Assembly: GCA_037576215.1 (NCBI GenBank)
Contig: JBANDB010000007.1
Location: 2,325,001 to 2,389,000 of the forward strand
Origin: Armillaria gallica
Taxonomy: Eukaryota > Basidiomycota > Agaricomycetes > Agaricales > Physalacriaceae
Direction of reading: 5' to 3'
Length of the DNA: 64,000 nucleotides
The notes under the pieces were generated by a model that was not told where the DNA came from, did no database searches, and saw nothing but the letters and a program-made list of their open reading frames with translations. The position numbers were made by a program, and so were the translations under genes. Of this stretch, positions 36,468 to 48,989 are shown one piece after another; position 1 is the stretch's first letter; every line of letters starts with the position of its first letter.

Positions 36468-38554
36468 TTAATTAATCCTCGCACCCATCATCCTTAACCG
36501 GTCAACCCTCTCGCTGTACTTTTCCATACCCTCCAACTCGATGAGCGTCCTGCTCAACTGCTCCATCGTCTCCTTCCTCTGCTCCAACAATTGTCTGATC
36601 AACTTCCTGGGGGCAACGGGAGGAGGAGCACTTTGTTCCGCCTCCTTCTCCTTCTTGTCCCAGAACTCAGCAGATACACCCTCTGCATCTCTCCTCCGGC
36701 GAATGAACGCGTTGGACGGCGGAGGTGGTGGGAGTTTCTTGTACACATCTGCATTCATAGTCGAAGAGGGAGGGAGAAGAATACCCAGGACGACCCGGAC
36801 TGTTGCGAGGAAGGTCTTTGCTCTTGTTTGAAGTCAGTGCCAATGATACGTAGGGGAAAAACAAGGAGATACCATACCTTCGATGAATACCTGCAAAGGA
36901 ACATTGGCATAAGATGACGTTGATAATGCCATGGATATAATCATTACCTCCGGAAAATAGCCCATACCACTTGATCATCGTCCAACCAAAGGCAAGGAAA
37001 GATACAGCCTTCCCTACATTCCCCCTATACGTGACAGCGCGCTTCATCCATTCCAAAGCAGGAACACCAGATTCTCCATCCCTCAACAAATGACTTGCCC
37101 ATTGAAACATCGCAGCGATACCAATACCTACCCCAATACCACCGCCTACGGAACGATACTGCGCGAACCCCTCCCACTCGTCCACTTGCGCGAACAGTTT
37201 GAGAGTAAGCTCAGCCGTGATGCACGCTGGGACGTGAAGGAGTATCGCTGGTATCGCCACCGGAAGGAACAGTACAGTTTTCAGGGACGGCAGTAGCGAC
37301 GGAATATGCGACGTGGAAGGAATGACGCTTTCGAGCATAGTATGGGAGAGACCAGTGTGATGCAAGAGGGAGAAATACTTGACGAGAGAGACTTTGACGA
37401 GTCGTATGGGTTCTAGAGGTGGTTCTGCATTAGGATGATATGACAGAAGGTCTACTAGCCTGTATAATATTAAGATATATACTCGTTTAGACTTGAGAAG
37501 GCTTACGTCTGTGAACTTACTCTCCAGTGCTTTAGGTCGACATTTTTGTCGTCTCTCCAAAGTATTGCACGAGCTGTTTGTGCTGCGAAAAGCGTCTCCC
37601 TAGCATGACTTGTGAGGGTGCAAATAGAGGCGAATCGAAATCCTCACCAATCATTGGCATTAATGGTCATGTCGAAAAGTTCTTTTTCAATTCGACTGGA
37701 TATTTTGTGTACGACTGCATAGCCGACATCATTAGGATCCGCACCAGGCGGTATACCGAACAGTTCTTGAGTGTAATCTGCCATGGAGATGGGAGAGCCA
37801 TAGCTGTGTATGCGCATCAGCACACGCGTCAGAATGATGGTTCGCAACGCACTGGACTCGCATCTAAGGTTCCAAATGAGTCGGCCAGCCAACAGAGAGC
37901 ATTTCGTGACTCACCCTACTCTTGAAGGTATCCTTCTCCGTATAAACCAGGCCGACGGGGACGATGACCAACTCGGGCCCGTCCTTTGCGTGTTCTTCGC
38001 GCCATCTCGTATACTCCACCGCTGCCCACGCTGTCCCGCTCATGATCTGCACTATCGTTGGCTCCGAATAACTCGCCCCCTCCGAAAACACGCCAGCCAC
38101 CTCGCCTTTGGCTATCGCCGCCGTAGTGGACTGGAATAACACCGCCTTGGAGGTCCCATCGTCGCGGTTCGGGTTCCGCGTAACCGGGATGGCGCCTGAC
38201 GAGGCGAGGATAGATCCAAAGACGGAGTTGGAGAAGAGCGTGGATTTCGCCCAGAAACAAACGTGCCGTCGGTAGGGTATCGTTACAGCTGTAATGACGC
38301 TCAGCAAGGGCAATAAAGCGAGAACTTCTGTGACGCACCAAGGGCGGCGACGTCGATGATTTCATTGTGGTGCGTCGCGGCACTGAGAAGTCCTTCTCAG
38401 CAAAAAGGGCGCATACCTCGAGGTTTACGTACATGATGAGTGGACCGTCTTTCGGTATGTTCTCTGCGCCTTCGACGTATACTTCAGAGTAGAATCCGTT
38501 AACTGTCCAGTCCGACAATTGTCGAAGGATACGATATACGAGCTTCAAGGTCAT
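36468..38554 (-). CDS. Glycerol-3-phosphate/DHAP O-acyltransferase, SCT1/GPT2-type
   Basis: This enzyme adds the first acyl chain to glycerol-3-phosphate or DHAP in ER glycerolipid synthesis. ATG 38554 gives MTLKLVYRILRQLSDWTV and EVYVEGAENIPKDGP. Two introns then frame the catalytic H-x4-D block (THHNEIIDVAAL) and IPYRRHVCFWAKSTLF. SSGAIPVTRNPNRDDG follows, then the FxEGxS-type motif VFSEGASYSEP and PELVIVPVGLVYTEKDTF. C-terminal to the acyltransferase domain are hydrophobic spans (LKTVLFLPVAIPAILLHVP, GGGIGVGIGIAAMF, AVSFLAFGWTMIKWYGLFS). A charged cytosolic tail ends ERVDRLRMMGARIN at 36468, with a KKLPPPPPSNAF proline run. All catalytic motifs are present. The match to SCT1/GPT2 is by overall architecture; a narrower substrate cannot be told. 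Confidence 0.83.
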
Positions 38555-38929
38555 GGTTGTCGATGTTCAAGTAAACTGAGACCCAGTCATGTGAATATCA
38601 CCGTCGTCGCCGTTACCGTCACCGCCGCCACCCAAAAGCCAGATTTTTGACATGAGTACACTCTGGGCAATCACACTGACGAAATGGTCCTGGAAGTAAG
38701 AAAAAAAGAAATTTCGCAGTACAGCCACAGGGACATTTCAACACTTGGAAATAGCGGCTCTTTCAGTCAATTTCTCTCTTAAGTAATATTATCGATACAA
38801 CGCGTGGGGTGACGACCGCGGGGCAGGTCATATAACCTGATGCGCGTCGAACGGCGACAAATGAATTGAGCAACTACATACAGCCAATACTTTTGATAGG
38901 TGCAGTACCCAACGAAATCCCCGAAGCAA
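38555..38929. other. Spacer between acyltransferase start and RPS14 stop
   Basis: Both neighbours are on the minus strand. No gene is seen. It contains short GTC/GCC-rich imperfect repeats near 38605-38635. Confidence 0.45.
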
Positions 38930-39627
38930 TCAGAGACGACGACCACGACGACCACCCTAATCAGTCCCTCGTCAGAAACACATCAAGGAGAATAATTATT
39001 ATTACAGACCTTGCGCCTGGTAGAGTCAGTGGGCACGGGGGTGACATCTTCAATACGTCCAATCTTCATTCCGGCACGGGCCAAAGCACGGAGAGCGCTC
39101 TGTGCACCAGGACCGGGGGTCTTGGTGCCAGTTCCACCGGTCGCACGGAGCTTGATGTGGAGAGCAGTGAATCCGACCTCACGGCATCGTGCAGCGACAT
39201 CCTGGGCCGCCAACATAGCCGCGTAGGGTGAAGACTCGTCACGATCAGCCTTGACCTTCATGCCACCTATACCGCCTTCAATCATCGACATAATAATGCG
39301 ACATTTAAAGACGCACCAGTAACACGAGAGATGGTTTCCTTCCCCGACAGATCCGTAACATGGACGAAAGTATCGTTGAAAGAGGCGAAGATGTGTGCAA
39401 CACCGAAAACGAGCTCGCCCTCAGCGACCTGAGGTCCCAGCGAGACGGTGGTTTCTTCCTTTGGTGCCTTGGTTTTCTTGGGAGGCTAGAAATATCAAAG
39501 TTCATCAGCGTCATCCAAACTCGTTTCGGGCCATCCATCGTTTCCTGGGCGTTTAGATACCGCAAATTTCAAGAAATATACAGGCATATACCATCCGGGC
39601 GCATCAGAGAAAGAACTGACATACCAT
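38930..39627 (-). CDS. RPS14: 40S ribosomal protein S14 (uS11)
   Basis: This is a small-subunit structural protein near the mRNA exit and platform. Exon 1 is only the ATG (39627-39625), followed by GTATGT. Exon 2 from 39485 reads [50 protein letters not shown]. Exon 3 reads [64 protein letters not shown]. The last exon gives GGRRGRRL and stop at 38930. The C-terminal tail matches the highly conserved eukaryotic end, and the intron pattern is rich, as usual for basidiomycete ribosomal protein genes. Confidence 0.96.
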
Positions 39628-41231
39628 TTTTTGATATGGACGAGTTGAAGGGCTTGAGGATGGCTTGAGGACGAGGAGTAAGAACTTTTTCGGCGCTCTT
39701 GGACGGTTATGACAAACAAAGCACAACAACCAAATATGGCAATCGAGGCGCGTTCAACACTACCAAGACTGGGAGCCACTGGACCTGCTCACGCTCTAAC
39801 GAAGTGATGGCATACTACTGTTACTACACGTAGCCCCATCTATGGTGCGTGGTGCGTGCAGACTATCTGACGAGAGTAACAGGGTGCTATACTCCGACCG
39901 ACCCCTTTGCTCCCTCGGCGGCGTTGGAACCACGGTTCTCCTTTCTTTCTTACGAAATTAGGAAGGCCCTCGACCCTTTGTACAAGGCACCTCTTTTTCA
40001 AATATCTCCCACTGGTCTGAGTCATTTCCGTTTCATCTCTCCTGAACACAACACCGAATCCCGGACTGCTTGTCACCCTGATACAAGGATTACCCTCCAA
40101 TCGGCGAAGCCTCTCTCTTTCCGTGCACAAGCTGGTTTTATCTTCAACTTGAACGACTATCCTAACATGCTTGCGGCCATAGCATGGCTCTCGGAGTCTC
40201 CCAGCGCCACACTGAGTTTCTTTCTACATGTCACACATTTCTGAGGCTGGAGAACACGTTTCGATACGCATTCGCTGTAGCAATGATCTATCAGAAGTTT
40301 CCTATCTCTGCTCGCTCTCGCCCGGTTGCTCATCTTTAGTCTGAGTGCGTGGATGTACCCAATTTGAATGCTTAACGGGATCATTTTTGATAATGACGAA
40401 GGAAATGATGCTTGCCATCTACTTATTTTGATCTGAACTACACAAGACGTTTCTGCAAACTGCCGTAGAGCAACTATTGATTCCGTCAACTACCTAGACA
40501 CGTTGGAGGCTAGCGCTCACGGATTCTACCTCGCGGTCTAGTTGCAAGAAGTCATTACTTTTACTTCTCATGCCCTTTCTAAGGTTCAAACACGTTCCCG
40601 AACGTTGCTCGCTACACTTTCCATGCATGTCTCTCTATCTTTGCTTTCTGGCTCCCTCTCTTTCTTCTCCTGATGATCATTATTATGACAAAGCCCTAAG
40701 TCGAGATTCGGATTGCAGAACTAGGAAGTACCCGTAAATAGACCGCAGGTTAGAGCGTATTGAAACAGTCAAGTACAATACTTATATGCTAGTACTTACA
40801 AATGTTGGTCGTCCGTTTCCTTTATCCAGCTCTTGGCCACTAACTGAAACTTAAGCTTCAGCATTATTGGTCTAATGCCTCTTCTATCATTGGCCATCGA
40901 TAACACCCTACAAATTCAAATCGAGATCGTTATACCCTCGTCAGCCTGAATCTAACAGTCATACACCCCGTGTCGACTAGATTTAGCATCCAGATTCCAG
41001 CCGTTTCTCGTGATCCATCCTTACCACGAACTCAATCCAGCTGGGTGGGCACTGGGCACTCGTCTCTATTCACTCACCCTGCCGGTAACCCACACACGGC
41101 TTAGATCCGAATAACTCTGCCCGGTCACGCCCCCAGGCCATCGATAAGCAATCACACCTCCACCCATCAGATTCACTCGACCCCGGGCTATTTAATCCTT
41201 CCCATTATCGTTCTCAACTCCTCACTCAACC
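39628..41231. other. Spacer between divergent RPS14 and the cyanase-like gene
   Basis: A frame at 39849-40244 (plus) lacks an ATG and shows no motif I know; I do not call it. The sequence near 41187 (TATTTAAT) is a possible TATA-like element for the 41232 gene, 45 bp upstream. Nothing else is supported. Confidence 0.45.
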
Positions 41232-41605
41232 ATGGCTCCCAACCCCCAGTGCGCCGCGCTCGCTGCAGCAAAGGAGAAGAAGGGTACGTACTCCCCCATC
41301 TCATCTCAGATCCCACCCGCTCACCACACGAACGCAGGCATCTCCTACGCCGCTATCGCCTCGCAGATCGGCGATTCCGAGCAGCGTGTTATCGACAGTC
41401 CGTAGTCCTACCCATATCTACATTCCTCACTGACAGTCTAGCAGTCTGCACCGGCAAGGTCAAGGCGACCTCCACCGAATTCAGCGCCATCGCGCAGGTG
41501 CTTGGTATCTCGTCGTCTAGCGTACGTCGTTCTTCTCCTCCGTTCGCATCCCTTTCTGACGGTTCGTAGGCCCCACACGATGGTGCACATGCCACCGCCG
41601 GATGA
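41232..41605 (+). CDS. Short protein resembling the cyanase N-terminal helix-turn-helix domain
   Basis: Four exons give about 75 residues. ATG 41232: MAPNPQCAALAAAKEKKG; then ISYAAIASQIGDSEQRVID; then VCTGKVKATSTEFSAIAQVL and GISSSS; then APHDGAHATAG and stop 41603-41605. Introns all start GTACGT or GTCCGT and end in AG. The pattern of an AAKE-KG opening, IA..IG, and G.a..T..EF..IA..LGI matches the helical N-terminal domain of cyanate hydratase (CynS). The catalytic C-terminal domain with its Arg, Glu and Ser residues is absent, so cyanase activity is unlikely. It could be a stand-alone helix-turn-helix protein or a trimmed relic, though the clean splicing argues for a working gene. Confidence 0.65.
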
Positions 41606-42769
41606 ACTTGCAGTCGTATATCTGTACCAACTAGCAATATATAAGAAACTGTACCATACCTGTAACTCATGCACATAAGAGATCCGACCCATCCATGAGA
41701 GATCCGCGAATACTCTGACGTCACCACCAACCAATAATGAGTGCTCCGTTTGAACTTGGTACATCTCACTTGCCTCTTCCTGCCACATTAATGACCCTTC
41801 GACACATGTATCCTGACTCAACACGATTGTGGCGTTCAAATCCCAGGACTTGACACCCACGTCCGGGGCCTCTTCTACACCGTAAAGGGTCCATTTCATT
41901 AATCCCGTCGACGAAAATTTACTTCTTACATGTACATGCATTACAGGCGATACCCTCGTGTAGAGATAAGAACTAGCTTGGGAAGTTATCCTGGCAGCTC
42001 GCCAAACCCGCGTGTTTGGAGATATCTAGCAGGGATGGGATATTCTGTTTTGCCTTCGGCTGAAGGTTACTCTCTGTATTGCTCTCGGACTCGCCGTGCT
42101 CAATGCTCATATCACTACCTCCTTAATATCCCCCTCTTCGCTAAATCTATTAGATCCTAACCCAGCTGTTCTGCCGCGCATTTCCCTCATCGCTTCCTCT
42201 CAAATGACATGTCCATCTCCTTCCCGCGCCACAAGTCAAGTCTGTGGGAGTGCCAATGGATAAAAACATTAATGATCATTCAAATGAATATACGTATCGT
42301 ATAAAATACGCAAAAAAAGAGATGTATAATGGCTACACGAAGTTTTCGCTCCGACCGTTCTCTACCGTTATCTTCTGCCGAAAAGTGAAAGGAAACGAGA
42401 AAAAAGACATCCAAAAAAAAGAAGATGAATGAGAGCAGCTGCTCTCGATAAGAGTTATGTAAAAAAGGTAAAAGAAAAAAGACGAATGACTGTACGGAAA
42501 GATAGAAGGTAGTCATTCGATTATTAGTGAAAACGGATGGTAATACTATGTGCAGAAGCGAACGAAGGCCAGCAACGAGGTATATGTATGTATGATCCGG
42601 GACGGGTACAAGCAAAAACGAACACAGCAAGAAAGATATGTACTAAAAATTGGAAGAAAGCAACGATAAGAAGAAAAAAACTAACAGCAAGTATTAGCGT
42701 AAGCACAGAGTCCTATGAAATGCAATGCAATGTCTGGGCTTCCAGAAGCAGATGCGTTCGGTCAATTAA
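41606..42769. other. Intergenic, purine-rich toward the right
   Basis: No gene is seen. 42230-42720 is strongly A/G-rich on the plus strand (many AAAAAAG runs), so the minus strand is T/C-rich. This fits the 3' region of the RING gene. Confidence 0.45.
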
Positions 42770-44288
42770 TTACCCTGGAGAGGGTGAGCGGATATCCCTC
42801 AGCCGCGAGCTGGTATATCGCGCCGAGGAATACTTGAGCAGGTTACCGGGATACGCATCAAGGTCCTCCTGCGTTGGGGGAATCCAACGCTGGTGCATCT
42901 CCTGCTTCTCTTCCGAGAGGGAGCGGACCATTTTTGGGGGTGAAGGCTGGGATAAGCGGCGGGGTTTGGGTGGTTTGGGTGGTGCTGGGGTCTGAGACCG
43001 CGAGACCGGGGTGGGTATCGCAGAGCGAGGTAGGGGCGGTACCGGGGGTGCCGGAGTATAGGATCGTGCTGAAGGCGTCTGGGATCGTAGGGAGGGCGTC
43101 TGGGATCGTAGCGAAGGCGTGTGAGATCGTACAGGCTGAGCCGGCGTAACAGGTCGTGAAGAGGCACTCATGGAGGCGGACCTCATGTGAAGCGAGTTGT
43201 ATCGTGAAAGAGGGGAATTCCCGGAAGGACTGTAAGTAGTAGTGGATGGTGGCGTAGGCGTCGCCGGTGGTGTCGGGGAGGACGGGCTTTGGTACCGTGG
43301 CGGAGACGCCACGTACGACGAGGAAAGCGGTGAAACACCTTTGAAGCGGCTGAGCTCCGTCCGCAGTTTCTCGCATTCATGCGATTTTTGGGAGTACTGT
43401 TCGCGCTAGAAGCACAGTCAGCAATGACGATTAGAAGCAGAAAAGAACATGACTCACTTGTCTATAATAGGGTGACAAGACAAAGTATGAACATCGTCAG
43501 AATGGAATACACGAGTCGAGGATGGAATTGGCTTACCGGCGGAGCTCAGCTTCTAGCTTACCCATCGAAATCTCCATGTCGTCAAGCTTGCCTTTGAGGC
43601 TGTTTTCAGTGTGCTTTGCAGTCTTACTGGCTTCGGAATGCGCTACATGATTCATTAGAATAGCACGTAGGAGGGCAGCACTGAGATACAGCGAGGAAGT
43701 CTGGGGTGGCAGAATCAATTGATGAACAAAAGAGAACGAATCAGAAGAACATACTTGATCTCCACACTTGACGGCGGACGTTAACCATTCCTCCAGTTCG
43801 TTGTGGAGGGTAGAGACCTCCTCCACAGAACACTTTTTGCTGGCCACTTTGGCGACCTTGTCCTCGAGTCTTCGGGCCTCTTCGCGAGATCTCGAGCAAC
43901 CTACGTCGGAAAGCAAAAACCTCTCAGCCTTACGCGCCCACAAGTCGGTAGCAGAATCACTCTTGCTGGCTTCCATTGGGGGAGGAAAGCGTCGGGGCGT
44001 AGTAAACCCACCCGAGCTCCCTGAGCTGAAATCCGTACGTATTAAACGAATGTCGTTGGCCGTGAATTCTTCGCGACAAAAGGGACAGACAGGCTTGAGC
44101 CGTGAGGGTGTCTTGTCTGCAATAGTAGTGCTGCAGCTCGCGCACAGAACATGACCTACATCATCGTCAGAAAATTTGCTGGATCCCCCTCGAAAACATG
44201 ACTCACCACAGGGAATGGAGTGGGGAAGACATTGGGGACCGTACTCCTCAGCGCAGACGTCGCACACCGAACCAGGAGCGAGAGTCAG
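42770..44288 (-). CDS. RING-finger protein with coiled coil and Ser/Thr-Pro-rich tail
   Basis: This is probably a RING-type E3 ubiquitin ligase. The frame TLAPGSVCDVCAEEYGPQC, LPHSIPCG is joined by an intron to HVLCASCSTTIADKTPSRL and VCPFCREEFTANDIRLI, giving the C-x2-C, C, H-x2-C, C and C-x2-C ligand set. Next come a helical region (EEARRLEDKVAKVASKK, VSTLHNELEEWLTSAVKCG) and KLDDMEISMGKLEAELRR. The tail is rich in Ser, Pro and Arg, with tandem seven-residue units (SLRSQTP, SLRSQTP, SARSYTP), ending RDIRSPSPG at 42770. I saw no ATG at the 5' end: the codon before TLAPGS is CTG (44288-44286), where related sequences would place Met. The start may use an upstream exon, or the gene may have lost its ATG. 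Confidence 0.7.
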
Positions 44289-46733
44289 CCTCTTGATACC
44301 GTTGAGGGAGTTGTCCCCAGGAATTATTAAGTGGGAAGAGAAAAAAAGTTCTTTGCCCTCAACCCTAATGCGAGGTACTTATGAGAAACAGTTATGCGTA
44401 CCTAATTTGGACAGACCCTGATCTAAGAATGTGTGCCGTAAGCATGCCGCCTTTTTGGTAAAAACCCCTGCCCAACTCGCCCCCTCTCCCTTCTGCCCAC
44501 GAGATCGAGAGCATTCCTGAGCATTCTCCCAAGGCGAGCATGATGCTAGATCTTGTGTTGGCTTCTTCACCCTGTTCCCATTGGTATATTTTCGAAGGGG
44601 GGAGAACCACAAGGAACGAACCGAGTCATACTGTCCTGATTCAGCAGCTTTTTATTCTTGGATCGTTTGTTGATTTGCAAGCGGCTTAAGTGATGCGCGC
44701 TCGGTTCGGCGTACATAGAGTCATTGTTGACATTTGTGACCCCACTGCGATGATACCCCGCGGGCAACAATGACGCCTGCTCGTTCTTTCTCAACCGCCG
44801 ACCAGAAGAAATGAATCTTCATTTTAGAATCAGACGGAGTCTTTTCTGGCATGTGAATAATTCTCGTTTCGGGTACTGTGCAATCCGAATCGTGATTCCG
44901 ATGATTGATCATCAGCAACTTGATATCTATCCTTTTACCTCTTGGTTCCTCTCTCGCTCGACGTTTGAATGGCAAGGACACCCTTCGAATTCAGTGGCAC
45001 CTCTTATTATTAGCTCCACGTCCAAGTTTCATTCCGGCACCGAGCTCGCGCTTTTACTCTACTAATTTACTCTCATTTCTCTTTCCCGGGTCCACTATCA
45101 CTCGCTTACTATAATCTCCGAAATGGCACCTCTTTTCCTGCCGGGTCTGATCGATTGCAGCTCTTTTCGATCGATTAAAGTTCACTCTTTAATGATCGTA
45201 CTCCAACTTGCACCTCCAACTACGATTCTCAAGGTGTTACTCGGAGCTGAACCCTCGTACATAATACACCCTGCCTCTGACAATCGCGGGAGACCGAACG
45301 TGTCCTCGAAGTCGCCGGACATTTTGCTTCTTCTTTCAACATGCGAGGACCACGAGGCTGCGACTTATCTCTCGTGCACCCAGCGCGGCTCACTTCTCTT
45401 ATCATTAGGATTTTTAGCTCCTACATGGCCTTGCGTAGACCTCACACTACTACCAAGTTGCAACTTTGCTTCCGCGGCACCTGAATTGCAAAATCGAGAT
45501 CTCGCTCGCCGATCGTATGTGGGTCTCTAGGGGTTCAGCACAAGTTTAATGCAATAGCTCTTCCAATATGTCTGTTGACATCAGGCATGCGACGCGCCAA
45601 GACCCTTCTTACGGGGGACTTTCTACCTGGGCAATGGGCAATGGGCAGCGCCACGCCGCTTTTCGTACCCTCCGTTCGACGCCTTTTTGCATACTTCCAA
45701 GGATCCATATGGTACTATGGGGGGGGGGGGGAGATTTTACTTCTCCGCCACAAGCAATTACTGGGGACTTTTCTCCCGTCATTACCAATCCCTCGTTCTG
45801 TATTTTTTATTGCATCTAATAATCATCAATACTAACACGTCGCGGGGCGAGAAAGCTGTGAGTGAGGGGCATTAACGGTGCGTGTCATGAGAGTTACAGA
45901 TGACTTTATTCTAGTAATAAACCGTGACGAAACCGAAGCAGCTCAAAGCTGCAAGTGGATAAGAGTTCAGAAGTGTGTCATGCGCTCGACTTGACCATGA
46001 CATTCGCCGGGACGAAATTTTGGACCCATTCTGGACTTTAGGGTCAGAGAGCTTTGGATTCCGGCCTTGTTAAAGTGAGAACACCAGCCTGAACTCACGA
46101 TAGCCGCATTTCGATCAGAAAATGTGAGGAAAACGACCCACAGGAAGATCGTGCGAACTTTGGTTGGCAGCACGTTCAGGCTAATTGTTGACCTCGTTGT
46201 TTTTCTTGTAGCTGAATGAACATGTACAGCTCACACTACGTGGTAATACTATCAATAGCAGCCCGTAGCCCTTCGAGACAGCGAAGACTGATTAAAATTT
46301 AGTTTATGTAGGGATCGGCCATTTCCGGCTTTGCACTTCATTGCTTGACTGGCCTTGGATGCCTTCTGGGGACGCATTACTGTACCATTTCTGCTGTGAG
46401 TTCGCTTGCTGTTAGGTGCTAAGGTAAGTAGTTCATCAGATTCAGACACCAACGGTAGGTTAACAAGTTCAGTTCGGCCGGCACGACGATCAACCATGTG
46501 TAGGGACTGCACCGATTTTTGCAAGATTTTTGGGAGCAGGAAAACTAACAAGCAAAATTCAGGTATGGATGCAGTGCTTTGTAGCTACATGCCGGAAACT
46601 GGACTCATAACGTGATGGATGCGTGCAAAGCGACTCAACCAGGGAGCTACCGTGGATGACGATTTCAAAGTCTGCATTGCCGCGGCTCCTCGTCTCTCAG
46701 AGAGCCGGCATCGGCAATTGCGGTCTTCTAAAG
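44289..46733. other. Gene-poor region
   Basis: An uninterrupted 135-residue frame from ATG 45123 (MAPLFLPGLIDCSS) shows no motif and is not called. A run of 13 G occurs at 45719-45731. 45748-45784 carries a diverged copy of the ACAAGCAA...TTTTCTCCCGTC motif that also occurs in the duplicated blocks. Nothing else is supported. Confidence 0.45.
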
Positions 46734-47828
46734 AGTAGCCGCGGCATTAACCGGCACAACTACTTTATTCTGCACTGAACAATGTCACAGAACATCTTGT
46801 CCCTCAAAATTGAACCTCAATATCGGAGGATATTCTGGAAGGAAAATCTATCTGACTCCCCCAGGCAATATTTGCATAAGCCGCTCCCCTTCAGGCACAG
46901 GTATGGTCGCAGAGGCGTTATTTCGATCCTGCTCCCCCGGGCCCAATCATCTTAGATACCATCCTACCATCTGTACTGGGCCCTGACCCCTCTCCGTACT
47001 GACGATGACTTGGAATACTCTTTCAATGAATGTCTCGGAAATTTTCAACTTTATCTACTGCTATTTCCAGTCTGCCAAGTCGACCACTAGCTATGTAGTA
47101 GCGATGCACAGTGACGAGAGGAAAAATGTCGCTAATGCTATGATGTCATTAGCTGACCGTTCATTTTTGATAGCCACGCTGCAACCATCCTCTCATTCTA
47201 ATAAATAGTCATCTTGCATGTGAAGAAAGACCGGTCATAATATTGGAATAGGTAACTAGCTTCACTAATCCATTGACTCCTAGGACCTACCACGATAAAA
47301 TTTCCTTATGTTACGTGCATCGTGCACTACTTATGTAGGGATTTACCGACTGTAGTCTTGAGAGATTTAGCGAAACCGTGAGGGCGTTCTTGCCACCCTG
47401 AGCTCCCTGGTGGGACAGGAAATTCCTGGTGGTACCCCCGGGGGAGCCAAATAGAATGATAGCCATTCTAGAAGGCACCCATGAATTTTCTAAACATTAC
47501 GAGTCACAGGAAATCATTCATCAAAAATTTGCGTCGATCCGAACTCGTACAGTTGAGATTTTAAATAGTAAGCATGTACTTCGTTCAATACAGTACTACA
47601 TTTCCCGAACTTTCGTCAGCACGGGAGCTGTTTTTAACATCTCTGCCACCGTTTGATAGCTACTTCGCTGGATTTGGATTGATTTATCCTGCACTCAATG
47701 AGCACCTGAAGGAAGAATCTCATGAGTTTAATTCAAAGAGACGAAGCAACGGTATTCACTACGCAAATTTCAAGTTATTCGTTCACAATACAGCACTCTG
47801 GTGAGTACATGGAATCTGGTCGTGCGCC

Positions 47829-47922
47829 GCAAGCAACCGCTGGTGATTTTCTCCCGTCATCAAACCCTTGCTTCTATCTATCACTGTTGGACTGATCATC
47901 ACAAGTCGCGGGATGACGGGAG
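47829..47922. repeat. Short dispersed repeat with 11-bp inverted arms
   Basis: GCAAGCAACCGCTGGTGATT, then CTCCCGTCATC (47851-47861), is followed by its inverted match GATGACGGGAG at 47912-47922. Related copies of the left part lie at 45748, 48727, 60524 and 61424. Confidence 0.5.
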
Positions 47923-48989
47923 GTTACTGTTACTACAACGGATTCACCATAATACCGAGGGTGAATGGACGCTACGGACAATAATATGTTGGCTATCCAT
48001 GTGTATCTCTTCTATTGTCGTCGCACACTTATCTCGCCTGCCCATATTGTCATTGATCTCTTCCATTGTAAGTCGCGGGATGACGGAATCATTTCCTGGA
48101 TACCCCCAGGCCATTGTGCGTTTCTGCCCAAAATTTATCATGGGGTATTTTTTTCAGAATGATACAATTAGTGTTTCTGTGCCGTCATTTTATTGCTGAC
48201 CACAACTTTAGTGAGCAAGAGGCGTAAGCTGATGATGATAATAATCTGGATTGGTGACCCGCAACACGCCTCGTATTGGGGGAGTATAGTACTCTACAGC
48301 TATGTACATCTATACTGCTACTTGTTGGAATGCTCTTCTACTGTACGGCTCTATGGACTGTGTATGTGACAACGTCTAAGGTGAAATTCTGCGTATCTTG
48401 CTTGGTGTTTCGTTGTATGAAGTCTCTACCTACGGGAAGGAGAAATAAATAAATAAGGAGAGGGGGGAGGGGAGCAAGAGGTGCAAGCAGTACGAGGCCG
48501 GACCGACTACTTTGACCACTATATCGCGATACTTAGCACCAGGGAAGCGATGGGAAAATACCGAAGTCTGCCATGTGCCCGATTTGACGGTGAAAATTGC
48601 TGCAACGGTATTTTGCTGGGTATTTATTGGTGGAGGACATAAAATAAACGGCATAGAGAGGGTGAGATGCGAACTACTTAGATACGCTGTGCAGCACTCT
48701 ACGGGGTGCATGTAAACTCTTCACGTGCCACAAGCAACCATTGGTGATTTTCTCCCGTTAATAATCAGCCCAACAATGATGAAAGATAGAAATGAGGTTT
48801 GATGGATCCTCGGAGGAGACTTCAATGAATGCAATTAATACTGTATGTACAATAAAAGTATGCTAAGCCGAAACGGGCAAGAAGTATAACATGTAATTAT
48901 GACACCTAGTAGAGTACCTCCAAGTCCACCGCAACGTACAAGAGCAATCAAAACAATGGTCCATATTCAACTACAATATGTACGATGGT

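Noticed and set aside
39849..40244. Gene of about 130 codons between RPS14 and the cyanase-like gene
   Set aside because: There is no ATG, no known motif and no splice partner.
41232..41605. Full cyanate hydratase
   Set aside because: Only the N-terminal helical domain is encoded. No catalytic-domain sequence follows before 42770.
45123..45530. 135-residue gene
   Set aside because: It has an ATG and an open frame but no recognisable motif. It lies in a repeat-rich spacer, and a frame of this length can arise by chance.
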